Positions 1 through 10,708 of a stretch of DNA of 64,000 nt are shown here, piece after piece. The DNA is from Paulinella micropora. Its lineage: Eukaryota; Cercozoa; Imbricatea; Euglyphida. How positions within the stretch are numbered: position 1 is the stretch's first letter; each line of letters begins with the position of its first letter. The notes below the pieces were generated by a model. The model was not told the origin of the DNA and searched no databases. It was given only the letters and a program-made list of their open reading frames with translations. The stretch spans positions 335,114 through 399,113 of the forward strand of contig BJOX01000174.1 in assembly GCA_009731375.1 (NCBI GenBank). Reading direction: 5' to 3'. A program made the translations under genes and the position numbers.

Positions 1-1073
<1,073 letters not shown>

Positions 1074-1566
1074 CCACATCAGGTTCAGGCATATCGGGCA
1101 TTCTACATCGCATGTTGTTCCCTACTTACATAGGCAGACAAACAGGTACGGTCCCGTGAAAAATCGGCCATCACAACCTTTCGGCCAACCGTAAATACGG
1201 GTAATTTTGGGCTAGCTTTTATTTGTGACAGCAAATGTACCGTAATTATCGGCCGGCCGAAATCTCAGGACAAAAAGAACAGGGAAGGCAACTCGCCAAA
1301 TCTGTTGATAGGAGCCGGAACGGACGGGTTAGAGATATGGAACTCACAATCACAGCAACAAATCCTTCATCTTGGGACAAAAAGGAGATGTAGAGGACCA
1401 TTTCATATTTTGCATCAAACCACCTAATCTGCCAAATCTTGTTGACACATGACACAGCCCACCCTGTGGTTAAAATACAGAATGCTCTTTGCCAAACTCC
1501 CTATTTTTCTGTTTCTTTGTATATCTGTGTAGGTGGCACAACTTTAATTTTGCGATGGCAATGCAT
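1074..1566. other. Host flank left of the integrated virus, no gene assigned
   Basis: Complex sequence between the microsatellite and the element boundary. No protein family is recognised. Read on the minus strand, the last bases before the element continue an open frame that starts right of the element (about 22587-22720), so the virus may have landed in a host exon; this is weak evidence. Confidence 0.5.
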
Positions 1567-1572
1567 GAGCTC
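1567..1572. repeat. Target site duplication, left copy (GAGCTC)
   Basis: Six bases GAGCTC directly outside the left inverted repeat, matched by GAGCTC at 22579-22584. The site is itself palindromic, so it could also be read as the outermost inverted-repeat bases. The asymmetric flanks (GCAT before it on the left, ATCATCC after it on the right) favour a 6-bp duplication. Confidence 0.7.
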
Positions 1573-1887
1573 AAAAAAGGACGAGACGAGTGGGGGGTTG
1601 TTTCTAAGGTCCCAACCCCCCCCCCCTCGTTTTGAATTTTGCTATCGTTTGCCATTTTTGACATATCTGTTCATATAAGGGCGATAACAACATAAATCCC
1701 TGTTTTTACATATTATTTTTTTGCAGTAATGCGGTAAAATGACACCGCCCTACCGCAGAGTGTTTAGCTAACAAAACAGCAAAATCGTCCGCACTTTACG
1801 ACGAAAATTGGTCCCCGAAATAAAAATATTCACAAATCAAATATGACCTTTTTCTTTTTGTGTCGTTTGGTTTCAATTATGTTTTCT
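1573..1887 (+). repeat. PLV left terminal inverted repeat
   Basis: About 315 bases match the reverse complement of 22255-22578 with scattered substitutions and differing homopolymer lengths. It begins A6-GGACGAGACGAG and includes a C-run (1614-1626) that is a G-run in the right copy. No gene lies inside. Confidence 0.95.
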
Positions 1888-1949
1888 GGTTGTATATCTT
1901 CTTTTTTTAACTGTTGCTTAATTTTCTTCTCCTTCGTTATTTCTTGAAC

Positions 1950-2764
1950 TTATTCGTTAATTTGCTTTTCATCATCAACTGGTTTTTCAAACTTAGTCTT
2001 TAATAACTCGCGGGTGCTAACTAGTTCTTTATTAGATAGCACAATCTTAAATCCATTTCTACCCAAAACCGTATATATCTGCTTTGACTAAGTTCGTCCG
2101 CCTTTTGAAAATAGATTTCGTTGAACTTCTCTTCTTACCTTATTGTCTGGTTCAAATTCGTTAATACTTTCATCTCTTTCAATTTTTTGTTTATTAGTAT
2201 CTTTTCCATTCAGCACGTCAATTGGTCTAGCTTTGATTGTTGGATGAAAACGATTATTGTAAGCTTTGACCATATCATCAATGTATGAGACCCAGTCAAA
2301 GTTTCCATTAGTTTCAAATAGTATGTCAAGCCACCTTCTAATAGTTCTGATAATACATTCAACTATTGCGAGTGCTTTGTGGTCTCCTACTTCAACTGTT
2401 CTGTGTTCAATGTTATGTTCATCAAAATATTTATTAACTGCTCCTTTGTATTCTCCACCGCTATCTGTTGTAATGATTTCTGGAATATATGGAATAGATT
2501 TCAAACCAGTATATACTTCATTCACAGTTTTATTTTTTAGCGGTCTAACTTCCAAAAATCTACTATTAGTGTCAATCCAAACCAACATAAATGCATATTT
2601 TTTATTACCTGGTTTATCTTTAACTAAGACATATCCGCCAAATATACTAACACTTGTTTCAACGGTTTATCAGCCCATATCGTATTCCATTTCTTGCTTT
2701 GTTTTTTCTGAAAATGTAGTTCTAATGCATGTTGCTCTTTCCGTTCTTGTAATTCGTCGTCCAT
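1950..2764 (-). pseudogene. rve-family (retroviral-type) DDE integrase of the PLV, disrupted
   Basis: Catalyses insertion of the viral DNA into the host genome. The intact core frame is 2588-2088. It shows the first catalytic Asp in LVWIDTNSRF, the second in TTDSGGEY about 40 residues on, and the Glu in ALAIVECIIRTIRR, the DDE arrangement of rve integrases of Polintons and LTR elements. A TAG at 2088-2090 stops the frame, but the same frame continues to a TAA at 1950-1952 with a C-terminal segment (VLGRNGFKIVLSNKELVSTR) like the small C-terminal domain of these enzymes. The N-terminal part (from M at 2764) is in another frame, so a frameshift lies near 2640. Position next to the TIR is typical. 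Whether readthrough occurs cannot be seen. Confidence 0.88.
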
Positions 2765-2770
2765 CACCTT

Positions 2771-3021
2771 CTAATACTTAATGACACCTAATGCTGTATC
2801 CTTATATCTTAATCTTTCTTTTTTTTCCTGTTCAAAACAATAATTAGAACAAAACTCATAAGTATAAAATCAGTCGAAACTGTCATAAATCGCCGTAATC
2901 TGTCTATTAGCTAAGCACAGAGTTAATCCACACACATAACAGCAATTGAAGTCATACTCAAAACGATTATATAGATACTGTGAAAACTGACATCGAGCGG
3001 AAGGTTCTTTATCTTACTCAT
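2771..3021 (-). pseudogene. Cysteine-rich, zinc-ribbon-like fragment upstream of the integrase
   Basis: A short minus-strand frame contains CCYVCGLTLC and, after an in-frame TGA (2870-2872), EFCSNYCFEQEKKERLR, a spacing of paired cysteines that suggests a zinc-binding module. It ends at a TAG (2771-2773) in the same frame as the first residues of the integrase N-terminal part (M at 2764). It may therefore be the zinc-binding front of the integrase gene, or a separate small protein. An ATG at 3021 would open it only with one additional frameshift. No family is firmly recognised. Confidence 0.45.
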
Positions 3022-3026
3022 CTATA

Positions 3027-3542
3027 TTAGAACTTGAGAAAAATTTTAGATGTATCATTGTTTTCTTTTTTTGACTTCTCCGGCTGTCCAGCATAAACAT
3101 TTACATTAACACTGCCGGTCTTTTTCCCCCCTTTCTTCTGCTGAGGCTCCTCCTCGCTTTCCTCGCTTTCATTCTCGCTTTTTTCTAGTTCAGACAATTT
3201 CTTTTTTACCGCTTTTTTCGCCTTCTTCTGTTTGGTCTTCAATTTCATACCAGCAACACGTCGGGCAACAATATCTACAAAGTCCTGTTCGACCTCTTCC
3301 TCGCTTTCACTACTCTCCTCGATTGGCTCGCCATCTCTACCATCAATCATATCCTTCGCTAACTGCTTTTTAGTAATGTGTTCCATCTTTTCATCTTCAT
3401 TCATTTCTTTCACATTCTTTGCCTCTTCTTCAGCTAGTAGCTCACGAGCCCGCTCAATCTTTCTTTGCTTAGCCTGGTTCTTCTTCGCCTCCCACCCCTT
3501 TTCAAGGTTCTTCATAGCGACCTCTCTATTACCTCTCTGCAT
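3027..3542 (-). CDS. Lysine/glutamate-rich coiled-coil-like protein, unknown function
   Basis: A 171-residue intact frame, very rich in Lys, Glu and Ser. It has acidic clusters (EESSESEEEVEQDF, ENESEESEEE) alternating with basic stretches (KLKTKQKKAKKAVKKK). No enzymatic motif, signal peptide or membrane segment is visible. The composition suggests a flexible or coiled-coil protein that could bind nucleic acid or chromatin, but this is only inferred from charge. It is divergently placed from the fiber gene, with an 84-bp AT-rich spacer that probably holds both promoters. Confidence 0.75.
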   Translation of the reverse strand: MQRGNREVAMKNLEKGWEAKKNQAKQRKIERARELLAEEEAKNVKEMNEDEKMEHITKKQLAKDMIDGRDGEPIEESSESEEEVEQDFVDIVARRVAGMKLKTKQKKAKKAVKKKLSELEKSENESEESEEEPQQKKGGKKTGSVNVNVYAGQPEKSKKENNDTSKIFLKF

Positions 3543-3626
3543 TTTATGACTTGATTATATTAATATACAAAATAATATTATTTAGTTTTTATTAATAAAC
3601 AATTTCTTAACAAATATACAGTAATA

Positions 3627-6600
3627 ATGTCGCAATTCAAAAGTTTATTATGCTTGAATGAAATCTCCACAGATAGCCTTTCAATCGCAAACTTAGATCT
3701 AACGAACACGAACATAGTGGGCCTTAATACAGATAGAGTGCCAGAAGATGCCGACCCAATAAATCTCTACTATACTGACGGTCGATTTGACACACGACTG
3801 GCTAGCAAAAGCACGTCGGACATTAAAGAAGGAAAAAATCTATACTACACCGAGCAACGAGTGAGGGACAATGACGAAGTTAAAGCCTTAACTCAACACC
3901 GCTCTAATACGAGTAATCCGCACCAAACCAGTTTATACAATTTGATAGACACTAACATATCCGCACCGACGGTCGGGCAATACTTAACATACAACGATGT
4001 TGACTGCAAATGGAGGAATACCACCCTGGGGTCGATAGACACACTCTCCGACGTAGTCATAACGGCACCAGTGGCGATGAATAGTTATCTAACATATAAT
4101 TCAATAAACTGGGTAAATAAAACCTTTCCGATAAATGTTGATGAATTCGGCAATATTAATATGGGAGGGTATTTGAACATAACGGGAGTTAATTTACTAA
4201 ACACAATATTGGTTTCTTCAATCATAACCACTGCGACATTTGATGATGCTTTTGACACACTGCTAGCAACTAAATCAACCACTAACTTAGCAGAAGGAGC
4301 AAACCTCTATTACACTACTGCGAGATTTGACACACTGCTAGCGACTAAATCAACTACTAACCTAGCCGAAGGAACCAATCTATATTATACGACGGCCAGA
4401 GCAAATACAGACTTTGACACACGTCTAGCAACTAAATCAACAGCTAACTTAGCCGAAGGGACGAACCTTTATTACACCACAGCAAGATTTGATAGTCAAT
4501 TGGCAACTAAGAGCACCACCAACTTAGCTGAGGGAACCAATCTATATTACACCACCGCGAGAGCCAATACAGACTTTGACACACGGCTAGCGACTAAATC
4601 AACCACTAACTTAGCAGAAGGCACTAATCTATACTATACGTCAGCCAGAGCAAATACGGACTTTGACACACGGCTAGCACTCAAATCAACCACTAACTTA
4701 GCCGAAGGAACGAACTTATATTACACCAATGCTAGGTTTGACACTCAATTAGCAACAAAAAGCACCACCAATTTAGCAGAGGGAACTAATCTATATTACA
4801 CCACCGCACGAGATAATTGAAATTTTGACACACGACTAGCAACAAAGAGCACAACCAATTTAGCAGAGGGAACAAACCTTTACTATACGACAGCCAGAGC
4901 GAATACGGACTTTGATACGAGACTGGCGACTAAATCAACTACTAACTTAGCAGAGGGAACCAATTTATATTACACTAATGCGAGATTTGACACTCAATTG
5001 GCAACAAAATCAACCACCAACTTAGCAGAGGGAACCAATTTATACTATACCACAGCAAGGGCTAATACGGACTTTGACACACGGCTAGGAACAAAATCAA
5101 CCACTAACTTAGCCGAGGGAATGAACCTTTACTATACGACAGCCAGAGCTAATACGGATTTTGACACACGACTAGCTACTAAATCAACTACCAACTTAGC
5201 AGAGGGGACAAACCTTTACTATACCAATGCGAGGTTTGACACTCAATTAGCTACCAAGAGCACCACCAACTTAGCCGAGGGGACAAATTTATATTACACC
5301 ACCGCGAGGGCTAATACAGACTTTGACACACGGCTAGGAACTAAATCAATAGATGCTTTAAGTGATGTAATAATAACAACACCCGCAAACGGTCAATTAC
5401 TATCATACAATGGAACAAACTGGGTAAATTCAACAGGGTCTCTGGCTTTCCTTGCTCTATCAGGCGGAACAATGACGGGCGATGTAAAATATGGGGCTTC
5501 TGCTTTTACTTTATACACCGCACCGCAGACTATGACGACCAATACAACTCCTTCTCCATTCGTCGCTTCTGCTTCTAATGAATACAATCCAGCATATTAT
5601 GCTTTTAATGCCGACCAGAACGATTACTGGTCGACGGCTATTTATTACAACGACACGACCGGAGTATATAACAGAGTGCCAGCAACTACGAATACATGGG
5701 GAGGTGTTGGATACACAGGCGAATACGTAAAAATAGATTTAGGGGCGATATACAAGATAAAAACTTATTATGTGCGGTCGTCGTCTGCTAATTACATTGA
5801 AACAACTCCGAGTATTTGGTATGTTGGAACGAGCACAGACAATGCGACATATACATTATGGGATAGTCAAACAGGTCAGGCTTGGGCAAGTCAATCGACT
5901 AAAACATATACACCCGCTTCAAATGTTAATGCGAGATATGTTATTTTTATCGTAAATAAGACAGGAAGTGGTGGAACTTCATTTAGAAGCCAGCCCCGTA
6001 TAGCAAGTTTGTATTTTGATTATGAGACATTTAACTATGATATAACGAATGTTAGAAATATCACGGGATACTCATTAACGACGAGCGGGGCGATATCAGC
6101 AACAGGAACCATAACGGCGAGCGGATTAATCACGGCGAATGCGGGTGTATCGGGAACCACATTAACGGCTAGCGGATTGATAACAGCGAACGCGGGAGTA
6201 AGTGGAACCACATTAACGACCAGCGGATTGATTACGGCTAATGCGGGAATATCAGTTGTTAATAGCACAGCAGATATAAGGGGGGAAGCGAGAAGCGGGT
6301 CTCACGGCTCTCCCGTCGGTCTCTATGTTTCAGCAAATCTCGGTCAGGCTTCTGCGGGTGTTGAATTCAGGCACAGCAACGGCACTCAGGGGGTAGGATT
6401 TGGTTATAATTCAATATATGCGGCTGGAAGCGATGGAAATCAAAATTTAAATTTTTATGCGAAGGGAAGCGGGTCATTAATTGCTCAGAGTAATTTTTAT
6501 GCTAGTGCGATGTTAGTATCAGATGGCGGTTCTAGGTTATCAATACAAAATCAAGTAGATGGTGGGGGCAATAATGGGCTTTTTATGTGGGACACTGGCG

Positions 6601-7288
6601 ATACAAATTGGGGAATTTATATGGCGAGTTCTGGGTCGGGTAAAGCACTAAACGGAGGGGTAGCACCCGCCTCAATAACTGGCGATTTTTCGTCTCATGC
6701 TATTAAATTTAGAGTGCCAAATGGTTCTACTAATGGTTTTATATGGGAAAATGCGTCAAATGCCTGTAAAATGTCATTAAGAGGAGACAATGGTCAATTA
6801 GTCGTTCCGCTAAATGTTTATGTTTCTTCCGATAGAAGATTAAAAACAGATATCAAAGAATGTCCTGGTTTAGAATTGATTAATAAGTTAAATCCAGTCA
6901 GTTTTCGTATGATTGAAACGCTACACCTCTTAGAATGGGTATGATAGCACAGGAATTAGATGACTTGCTACAAGAATTGAATATGTCAGACTTTGCGGGA
7001 TTATCTAAAAATCCTGTATTGGTTCCCTGTGAAAAGCAAAGAGCAGAATGTAAATTGAAAGGAGAATGTATAAAACCACAAGATGTCAAAATGGTTTATA
7101 CTGGCGATTATTGTTATACTATCGCTTATCCAGAGTTCATAGCCCCATTAATTAAGGCGGTTCAACAATTATCGGAAAAAGTAGTTAATTTAGAAAAAGA
7201 AAATAAAAATCTTATGAATATATTACAAGACCAAGCAAACCAATTAGCAGAAATTAGAGCAGTCGCACTTCCTCCTAATGCCACCTAG
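3627..7288 (+). CDS. Long fiber/adhesin: tandem repeats, discoidin-like domain, S74 chaperone end
   Basis: A surface fiber, probably for host attachment. Residues ~205-570 hold about 13 copies of a 25- or 29-residue unit (ATKSTTNLAEGTNLYYTTAR, with or without ANTDFDTRL), a pattern known from phage and algal-virus tail fibers. Around nt 5500-6030 lies a discoidin (F5/8 C)-like carbohydrate-binding domain (YAFNADQNDYWS, GEYVKIDLGAIYKIKTYYV). A second repeat (SGLITANAGVSGTTLT) follows. The C-terminus is a peptidase_S74 intramolecular chaperone starting at SSDRRLKTDIKECPGLELIN, which in other fibers trimerises the shaft and cleaves itself off before the Ser. Breaks: one TGA at 4818-4820 inside a repeat, where other copies have ACA or ACG, and a frameshift near 6910-6935 inside the chaperone. 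Both are small and look recent or artefactual. Confidence 0.9.
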
Positions 7289-7616
7289 ATTACACCCACC
7301 ACCACCTATTATTGATATGGCAGATGGCGAACTCACACCAGAGTTGCAAAACCGTGTTTTAGACATTTCGTTGAAGAATGAAGAAAAAAAAATTGACCAC
7401 GAAATTAACGATGAATGGCGATGTTGTTGTTTCAAAGAAAGGACGGATGCAAGATTAATTAAATATTCTGTTCAGATGATAGTAATATGTAGCATAATCA
7501 TTTTGTGTGTTGTCAGATTGAGCGATCCAGAAATTAGTTGTGCGAATGCTAATACGTTTATAGGCATACTTACGCTTCTTATTGGCATAATCTGCCCATC
7601 GCCAAAGTTAAATTAA
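7278..7616 (+). CDS. Small membrane protein with two transmembrane helices
   Basis: 112 residues overlapping the end of the fiber gene by 11 bp. A charged N-terminal half (LTPELQNRVLDISLKNEEKK) is followed by a cysteine cluster (WRCCCFKERTDARL). Two hydrophobic segments come next, IVICSIIILCVV and FIGILTLLIGIICP, separated by a short loop with DPEISCANAN. Small two-helix proteins beside the fiber gene are common in PLVs from algae. A role in the virion or in membrane interaction is likely but unproven. Confidence 0.8.
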   Translation: MPPRLHPPPPIIDMADGELTPELQNRVLDISLKNEEKKIDHEINDEWRCCCFKERTDARLIKYSVQMIVICSIIILCVVRLSDPEISCANANTFIGILTLLIGIICPSPKLN

Positions 7617-8203
7617 AGACCAAATGTTGCCAATCCTAGCATATTATTAAAATGTGATTTACTTTTGAGATGATTTGATGAATATCCTACAGACACTATT
7701 ATACCACATTTACATATCATCTTTTTTTTAGATATTTTCTCATAATATTCTCTAGATTTTTGAATTAAATTATTTCTATTTAGTTCTCTGTATTCTTTAG
7801 CTTTTTGTGATATATGGATTTTATTTTTTTCATCCCATTCTTTCTTTTGTTGTGCGAGATATTCCTTGTTATCTTCAATATATTCTTTTCTAGTTCTTCC
7901 ATTTATTATCTTGTTAATACATTTATCTGTTTGTCTTATTATTTCACCTTCTCTTTTTCTTAAATTATCAATATTTTCACACGAATAATCTTCTATCAAT
8001 TCAATATAATTGTCTTCGTGTTGTATAATTTCAAAACTTGAAGTATAATGATACTTTCCACTTTTGTAGCATTTGTAGTTTTTTCTATGAGCACCAAGTC
8101 GTTGAGCCAATGTCTGTGTAGTTGAGCCAATATATATTTGGTCTGTCTGATGGGACCTAATCGCATAAATTTTAGCTTTCTTACAATCTCCAACTCGTGG
8201 CAT
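7613..8203 (-). CDS. GIY-YIG endonuclease
   Basis: 196 residues. The GIY-YIG nuclease domain occupies residues ~10-95: the first strand is KIYAIRSHQTDQIYIGS, with the catalytic Arg in TQTLAQRLGAHRKNY and the Glu in LRKREGEIIRQ. The middle is a charged helical stretch (KEYIEDNKEYLAQQKKEW). The C-terminus has a Cys pair and a His pair (MICKCGIIVSVGYSSNHLKSKSHFNN) compatible with a zinc finger for DNA binding. Such nucleases are frequent in PLVs and giant viruses and may act in recombination, homing or host-DNA attack. The gene is convergent with the upstream membrane protein gene (4-bp overlap). The frame is intact. Confidence 0.9.
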   Translation of the reverse strand: MPRVGDCKKAKIYAIRSHQTDQIYIGSTTQTLAQRLGAHRKNYKCYKSGKYHYTSSFEIIQHEDNYIELIEDYSCENIDNLRKREGEIIRQTDKCINKIINGRTRKEYIEDNKEYLAQQKKEWDEKNKIHISQKAKEYRELNRNNLIQKSREYYEKISKKKMICKCGIIVSVGYSSNHLKSKSHFNNMLGLATFGL

Positions 8204-8248
8204 ATTGTGTGTTATCTTTCGTTATTATTATATATCATTATCTTTAAA

Positions 8249-8479
8249 TCATAAATTATCGCATTCGTACAAATAGATTTTATACCAAGAAGCATCACCA
8301 GCACAGATTAGCGGAATAGCTTCATCAAAACTAACACACCAATCGCTCATCGGCTTATACACACATCCTTTTTGAATACACCACACACAGCTTTCATTTT
8401 TTTTAACACTGACCCGTGAATAGAAATCGCAGGCGGTCCGCCCTAACACAGAGCAAACAAATAATAATATTAATAACAT
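8249..8479 (-). CDS. Small secreted or membrane-anchored cysteine-rich protein
   Basis: 76 residues with a classical signal peptide (MLLILLFVCSVLGRT), then seven more Cys in a short mature part (SCVWCIQKGCVYKPMSDWC and further), probably disulfide-bonded. The pattern recalls PSI/plexin-repeat-like modules, but the match is too short to call. It is intact and divergent from the next gene. Function unknown; extracellular or virion-surface location inferred from the signal. Confidence 0.65.
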   Translation of the reverse strand: MLLILLFVCSVLGRTACDFYSRVSVKKNESCVWCIQKGCVYKPMSDWCVSFDEAIPLICAGDASWYKIYLYECDNL

Positions 8480-8505
8480 AATATATTATACAACATATAG
8501 AAACA

Positions 8506-8869
8506 ATGAGTGAGTTCAAATACCAAAAGATTATTTTTCTGGAGTAATGATTTTGTTGGCGGTAGCAAGACATTTGACAAAAACATTCAAATGAACTTTA
8601 CCCCAACCAGAATGAATGATAAGTTTATACACTATATGAATGATATGACTGAAACGAAAACGAAAATCCTTCATATGGACCGCATTGGAATTATCGGCAC
8701 ATTCGCTGACAGCAACGTCGCAAACATTTCCAATCTCAGCTACAACTTGGGGATTATTAATTGGACTGACGGACAATACAGTTTTAGAGTACTTAAAACG
8801 GACAATGGCAGTATTGAGACTGACCTCCTAGCTGGAAGGATTGTTATTTGTTTAGAATTTCTTGGCTAA
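8506..8869 (+). CDS. Unknown PLV protein (~119 aa), start affected by a 4-bp duplication
   Basis: The main frame has no ATG at its start; only a GTG at 8510 opens it. An ATG sits at 8506, four bases upstream but out of frame. The bases TGAG occur twice in tandem (8507-8514). Removing one copy would put the ATG in frame, so a 4-bp duplication is the likely break. The product is mostly beta-strand-like (KILHMDRIGIIGTFADSN, YSFRVLKTDNGSIETD) with no signal peptide. It lies just before the ATPase gene in the virion-gene cluster and could be a minor structural protein. No family is recognised. Confidence 0.6.
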
Positions 8870-8883
8870 TATTTATATAAACG

Positions 8884-9706
8884 ATGGAGAAAATCAATAA
8901 CGTAAGGTGAAACCAGTCAAGCAAAACGGAGATGGCGACAAGTTGGCTAAAGGATATAAGTTATTTGACGAGCCGTACGCCAATATTTTTCTTCTCGCTC
9001 GCAAGAAGAGTGGCAAGACGACAGCACTGTTCGAAATCCTGAAACGAACGACTGACAAAAAGACCCGCATTGTTATTATCGCCAGCACGATACACAAGGA
9101 CCACATTTACAAAGAAATGGTAAAGCACTTCAAGAAGAAGGGAACCCAATGGCGATATACACATATTTGAAAACTGAAGGCTACAGTGTAATCGATTACG
9201 AGTTAGACAAGCTCAACAAACCCGACGACGAGCAAGAAGAAGGCGAGATTGTACAGGATGGTAAAGAAGAACCGAAGCCGAAGTTTTTATATTTTGGTAA
9301 AGATGACGAAAAGAAAAAGCAGGGAGGCGAAAAACCCCCGAGACCATCTAAGTATCAAACTCCAGAAGTCGTGTTCGTGTTAGATGATTTGGGTAGCGGG
9401 TTAAGGGATAAGTCCGTCAGCGACCTGTTAAAGAAAATTCGACACTACAAGTCCAAGGTGATTATGAGCTCACAATATCTGAACGACTTACGGCCTGAGG
9501 CGATTAAACAGCTGGACTATCTTCTTATTTTTCCCGGTCAGTCTCAGGATAAAATCGAACTCGTATACAAACATCTGGACCTCGGCTACGACCTTGAATA
9601 CTTTATTGAAAAATATCACGAGGCGACAAAGGAACGGTTTAACTTTTTGTATGTGGATGCGGTATCAGACGAACTGAGGCGAAATTTCAACTATCGCTTG
9701 CGATAG
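8884..9706 (+). CDS. FtsK/HerA-type (A32-like) genome packaging ATPase, two frameshifts
   Basis: Pumps viral DNA into the capsid. The P-loop is LLARKKSGKTTALFEI (Walker A). Walker B is VVFVLDDLGSG, followed by a sensor-like strand VIMSSQYLNDLRPE with the polar residue typical of this ATPase family. Length (~270 aa) fits PLV and Polinton ATPases. Breaks: the ATG at 8884 runs into a TGA at 8908 (one base missing near 8903-8906), and a second single-base shift near 9140-9165 separates the P-loop half from the Walker B half. Both motifs are intact. Twin hairpins overlap and follow the stop codon. Confidence 0.9.
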
Positions 9707-9729
9707 TCAAATTGTCCCGCTTGCGGGAC
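9690..9729 (+). terminator. Twin TT-loop hairpins at the end of the ATPase gene
   Basis: Two perfect stem-loops in tandem: ACTATCGC-TT-GCGATAGT (9690-9707, containing the TAG stop codon) and GTCCCGC-TT-GCGGGAC (9714-9729). Both have a GC-TT-GC tip. Mimivirus relatives use palindromic hairpins as 3'-end processing and polyadenylation signals, so these may mark the mRNA end. Confidence 0.6.
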
Positions 9730-9765
9730 TAATTTTAACAAAAGGTTTTTGTAATTTAAATTAAT

Positions 9766-9782
9766 TATTTTTTTTCTATACA
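9766..9782 (+). promoter_or_regulatory. T-run + TCTA late-type promoter motif before the core-like protein gene
   Basis: T8 followed by CTATACAATATAA, ending directly before the ATG at 9789. It shares the T-run-TCTA-AT layout with the motifs before 10148, 12088 and 15878. CroV and Mavirus late promoters have a TCTA core in AT-rich sequence. Confidence 0.55.
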
Positions 9783-9788
9783 ATATAA

Positions 9789-10103
9789 ATGCCAACATCA
9801 CCAGTGATTATCAGCAGACCATCAGGTTATAACATCGGAATTAACCCTTCACCAGTCAAAATGCCACAAGCGGGAGGACGAAAGAAGAAGGGAAAAAAGA
9901 AACAAACAGGAGGCAAAGTCAACTGGGAAAAAGTCGGACAAGCGATATTGGATGCCAATAGGTTTATCAAGAAGAACCAATTGATTTCAAAGGGGGCTAC
10001 TTTTCTAAGCGATGTCGGAGTTCCTTATGCGGACCGTGTAGCGAGGGCGGCGGCCAAGCAAGGATACGGCAAGCAACGAGGAGGAGCCGTTAAGTTTCAT
10101 TAA
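9789..10103 (+). CDS. Small basic Gly/Lys-rich core or DNA-binding virion protein
   Basis: 104 residues, strongly basic. The middle carries GGRKKKGKKKQTGGK, then a helical segment (WEKVGQAILDANRFIKKNQL, ISKGATFLSDVGVPYADRVA) and a C-terminal KQGYGKQRGG motif. Short basic proteins with a GYG(K/R)-type tail and an amphipathic helix occur beside capsid genes in many PLVs and related viruses. They are thought to package DNA or line the capsid, comparable in role to adenovirus core or cement proteins. That role is inferred. The frame is intact. Confidence 0.75.
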   Translation: MPTSPVIISRPSGYNIGINPSPVKMPQAGGRKKKGKKKQTGGKVNWEKVGQAILDANRFIKKNQLISKGATFLSDVGVPYADRVARAAAKQGYGKQRGGAVKFH

Positions 10104-10124
10104 ACGAATGTAAAATCTTATATT

Positions 10125-10142
10125 AATTTTTTTCTAATAATA
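10125..10142 (+). promoter_or_regulatory. T-run + TCTAA late-type promoter motif
   Basis: T7 followed by CTAATAATATACAT immediately before the ATG at 10148. Same layout as the other capsid-cluster promoters. Confidence 0.55.
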
Positions 10143-10147
10143 TACAT

Positions 10148-10708
10148 ATGAAAAAATTAAGAAGAGGAGGTGCGCGAAAACAACGACCGCCGAGGATATA
10201 CAAAACCAAAGATGGCCGACCGTATATTAAAGTGAAAGGCAAACGAGCATATCTCAACTTTGGCGAGAAAACGAATGACCTTTCAACACTTCAAATCGTT
10301 AAACTGTTTCTGAAATATATGAATAAACCAAAGAAACCGCGAAAGCCGAGAGAGCGAATAGTTAAGTCCGAATTCAACCGTCTTGAACACGAGAACCGCA
10401 ATCAGGTAAATAATCAGCTAGATAAACTCAAACTGGAAAAGTATGAGCAAATACACGAGCTAGAAAAGAAAGACCAAGAAGCAAAAGAACAACAAAAGAA
10501 AATAGAAGAGCGACAAGCCGAAACGAAAAGAAATGAACTCGCACTCATACAAACCGAAAACTCGCAAGCACAAAGATTGGCTTTTATTGACGGAGAAATG
10601 AAAAGACAAAACGCAATTGACAGTGCTTTAATTGAAAGAGATATGGCATTGCGAGAAGCAAAAGATAAATTAAAAGAAAGGAAAGAAAACAAAGGGAGTA
10701 TGTTTTGA
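10148..10708 (+). CDS. Coiled-coil virion-associated protein, likely front part of the protease gene
   Basis: 186 residues. It opens with a basic RRGGARKQRPPRIYKTKDGR segment and KVKGKRAYLNFG, then a basic Lys/Pro linker (KPKKPRKPRERI) and a long Lys/Glu/Gln helix (about residues 75-180), probably a coiled coil. A TGA ends it at 10706-10708. The next frame (LTEEEAIAFAEEIQRRE) starts overlapping that stop and continues the same helical composition towards the protease, so the two were probably one gene split by a one-base shift. Role is probably structural or scaffolding; not known precisely. Confidence 0.7.
   Translation: MKKLRRGGARKQRPPRIYKTKDGRPYIKVKGKRAYLNFGEKTNDLSTLQIVKLFLKYMNKPKKPRKPRERIVKSEFNRLEHENRNQVNNQLDKLKLEKYEQIHELEKKDQEAKEQQKKIEERQAETKRNELALIQTENSQAQRLAFIDGEMKRQNAIDSALIERDMALREAKDKLKERKENKGSMF

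Noticed and set aside
4240-5350. CRISPR-like array
   Set aside because: The regular DNA repeats encode in-frame fiber repeats, with no unique spacers.
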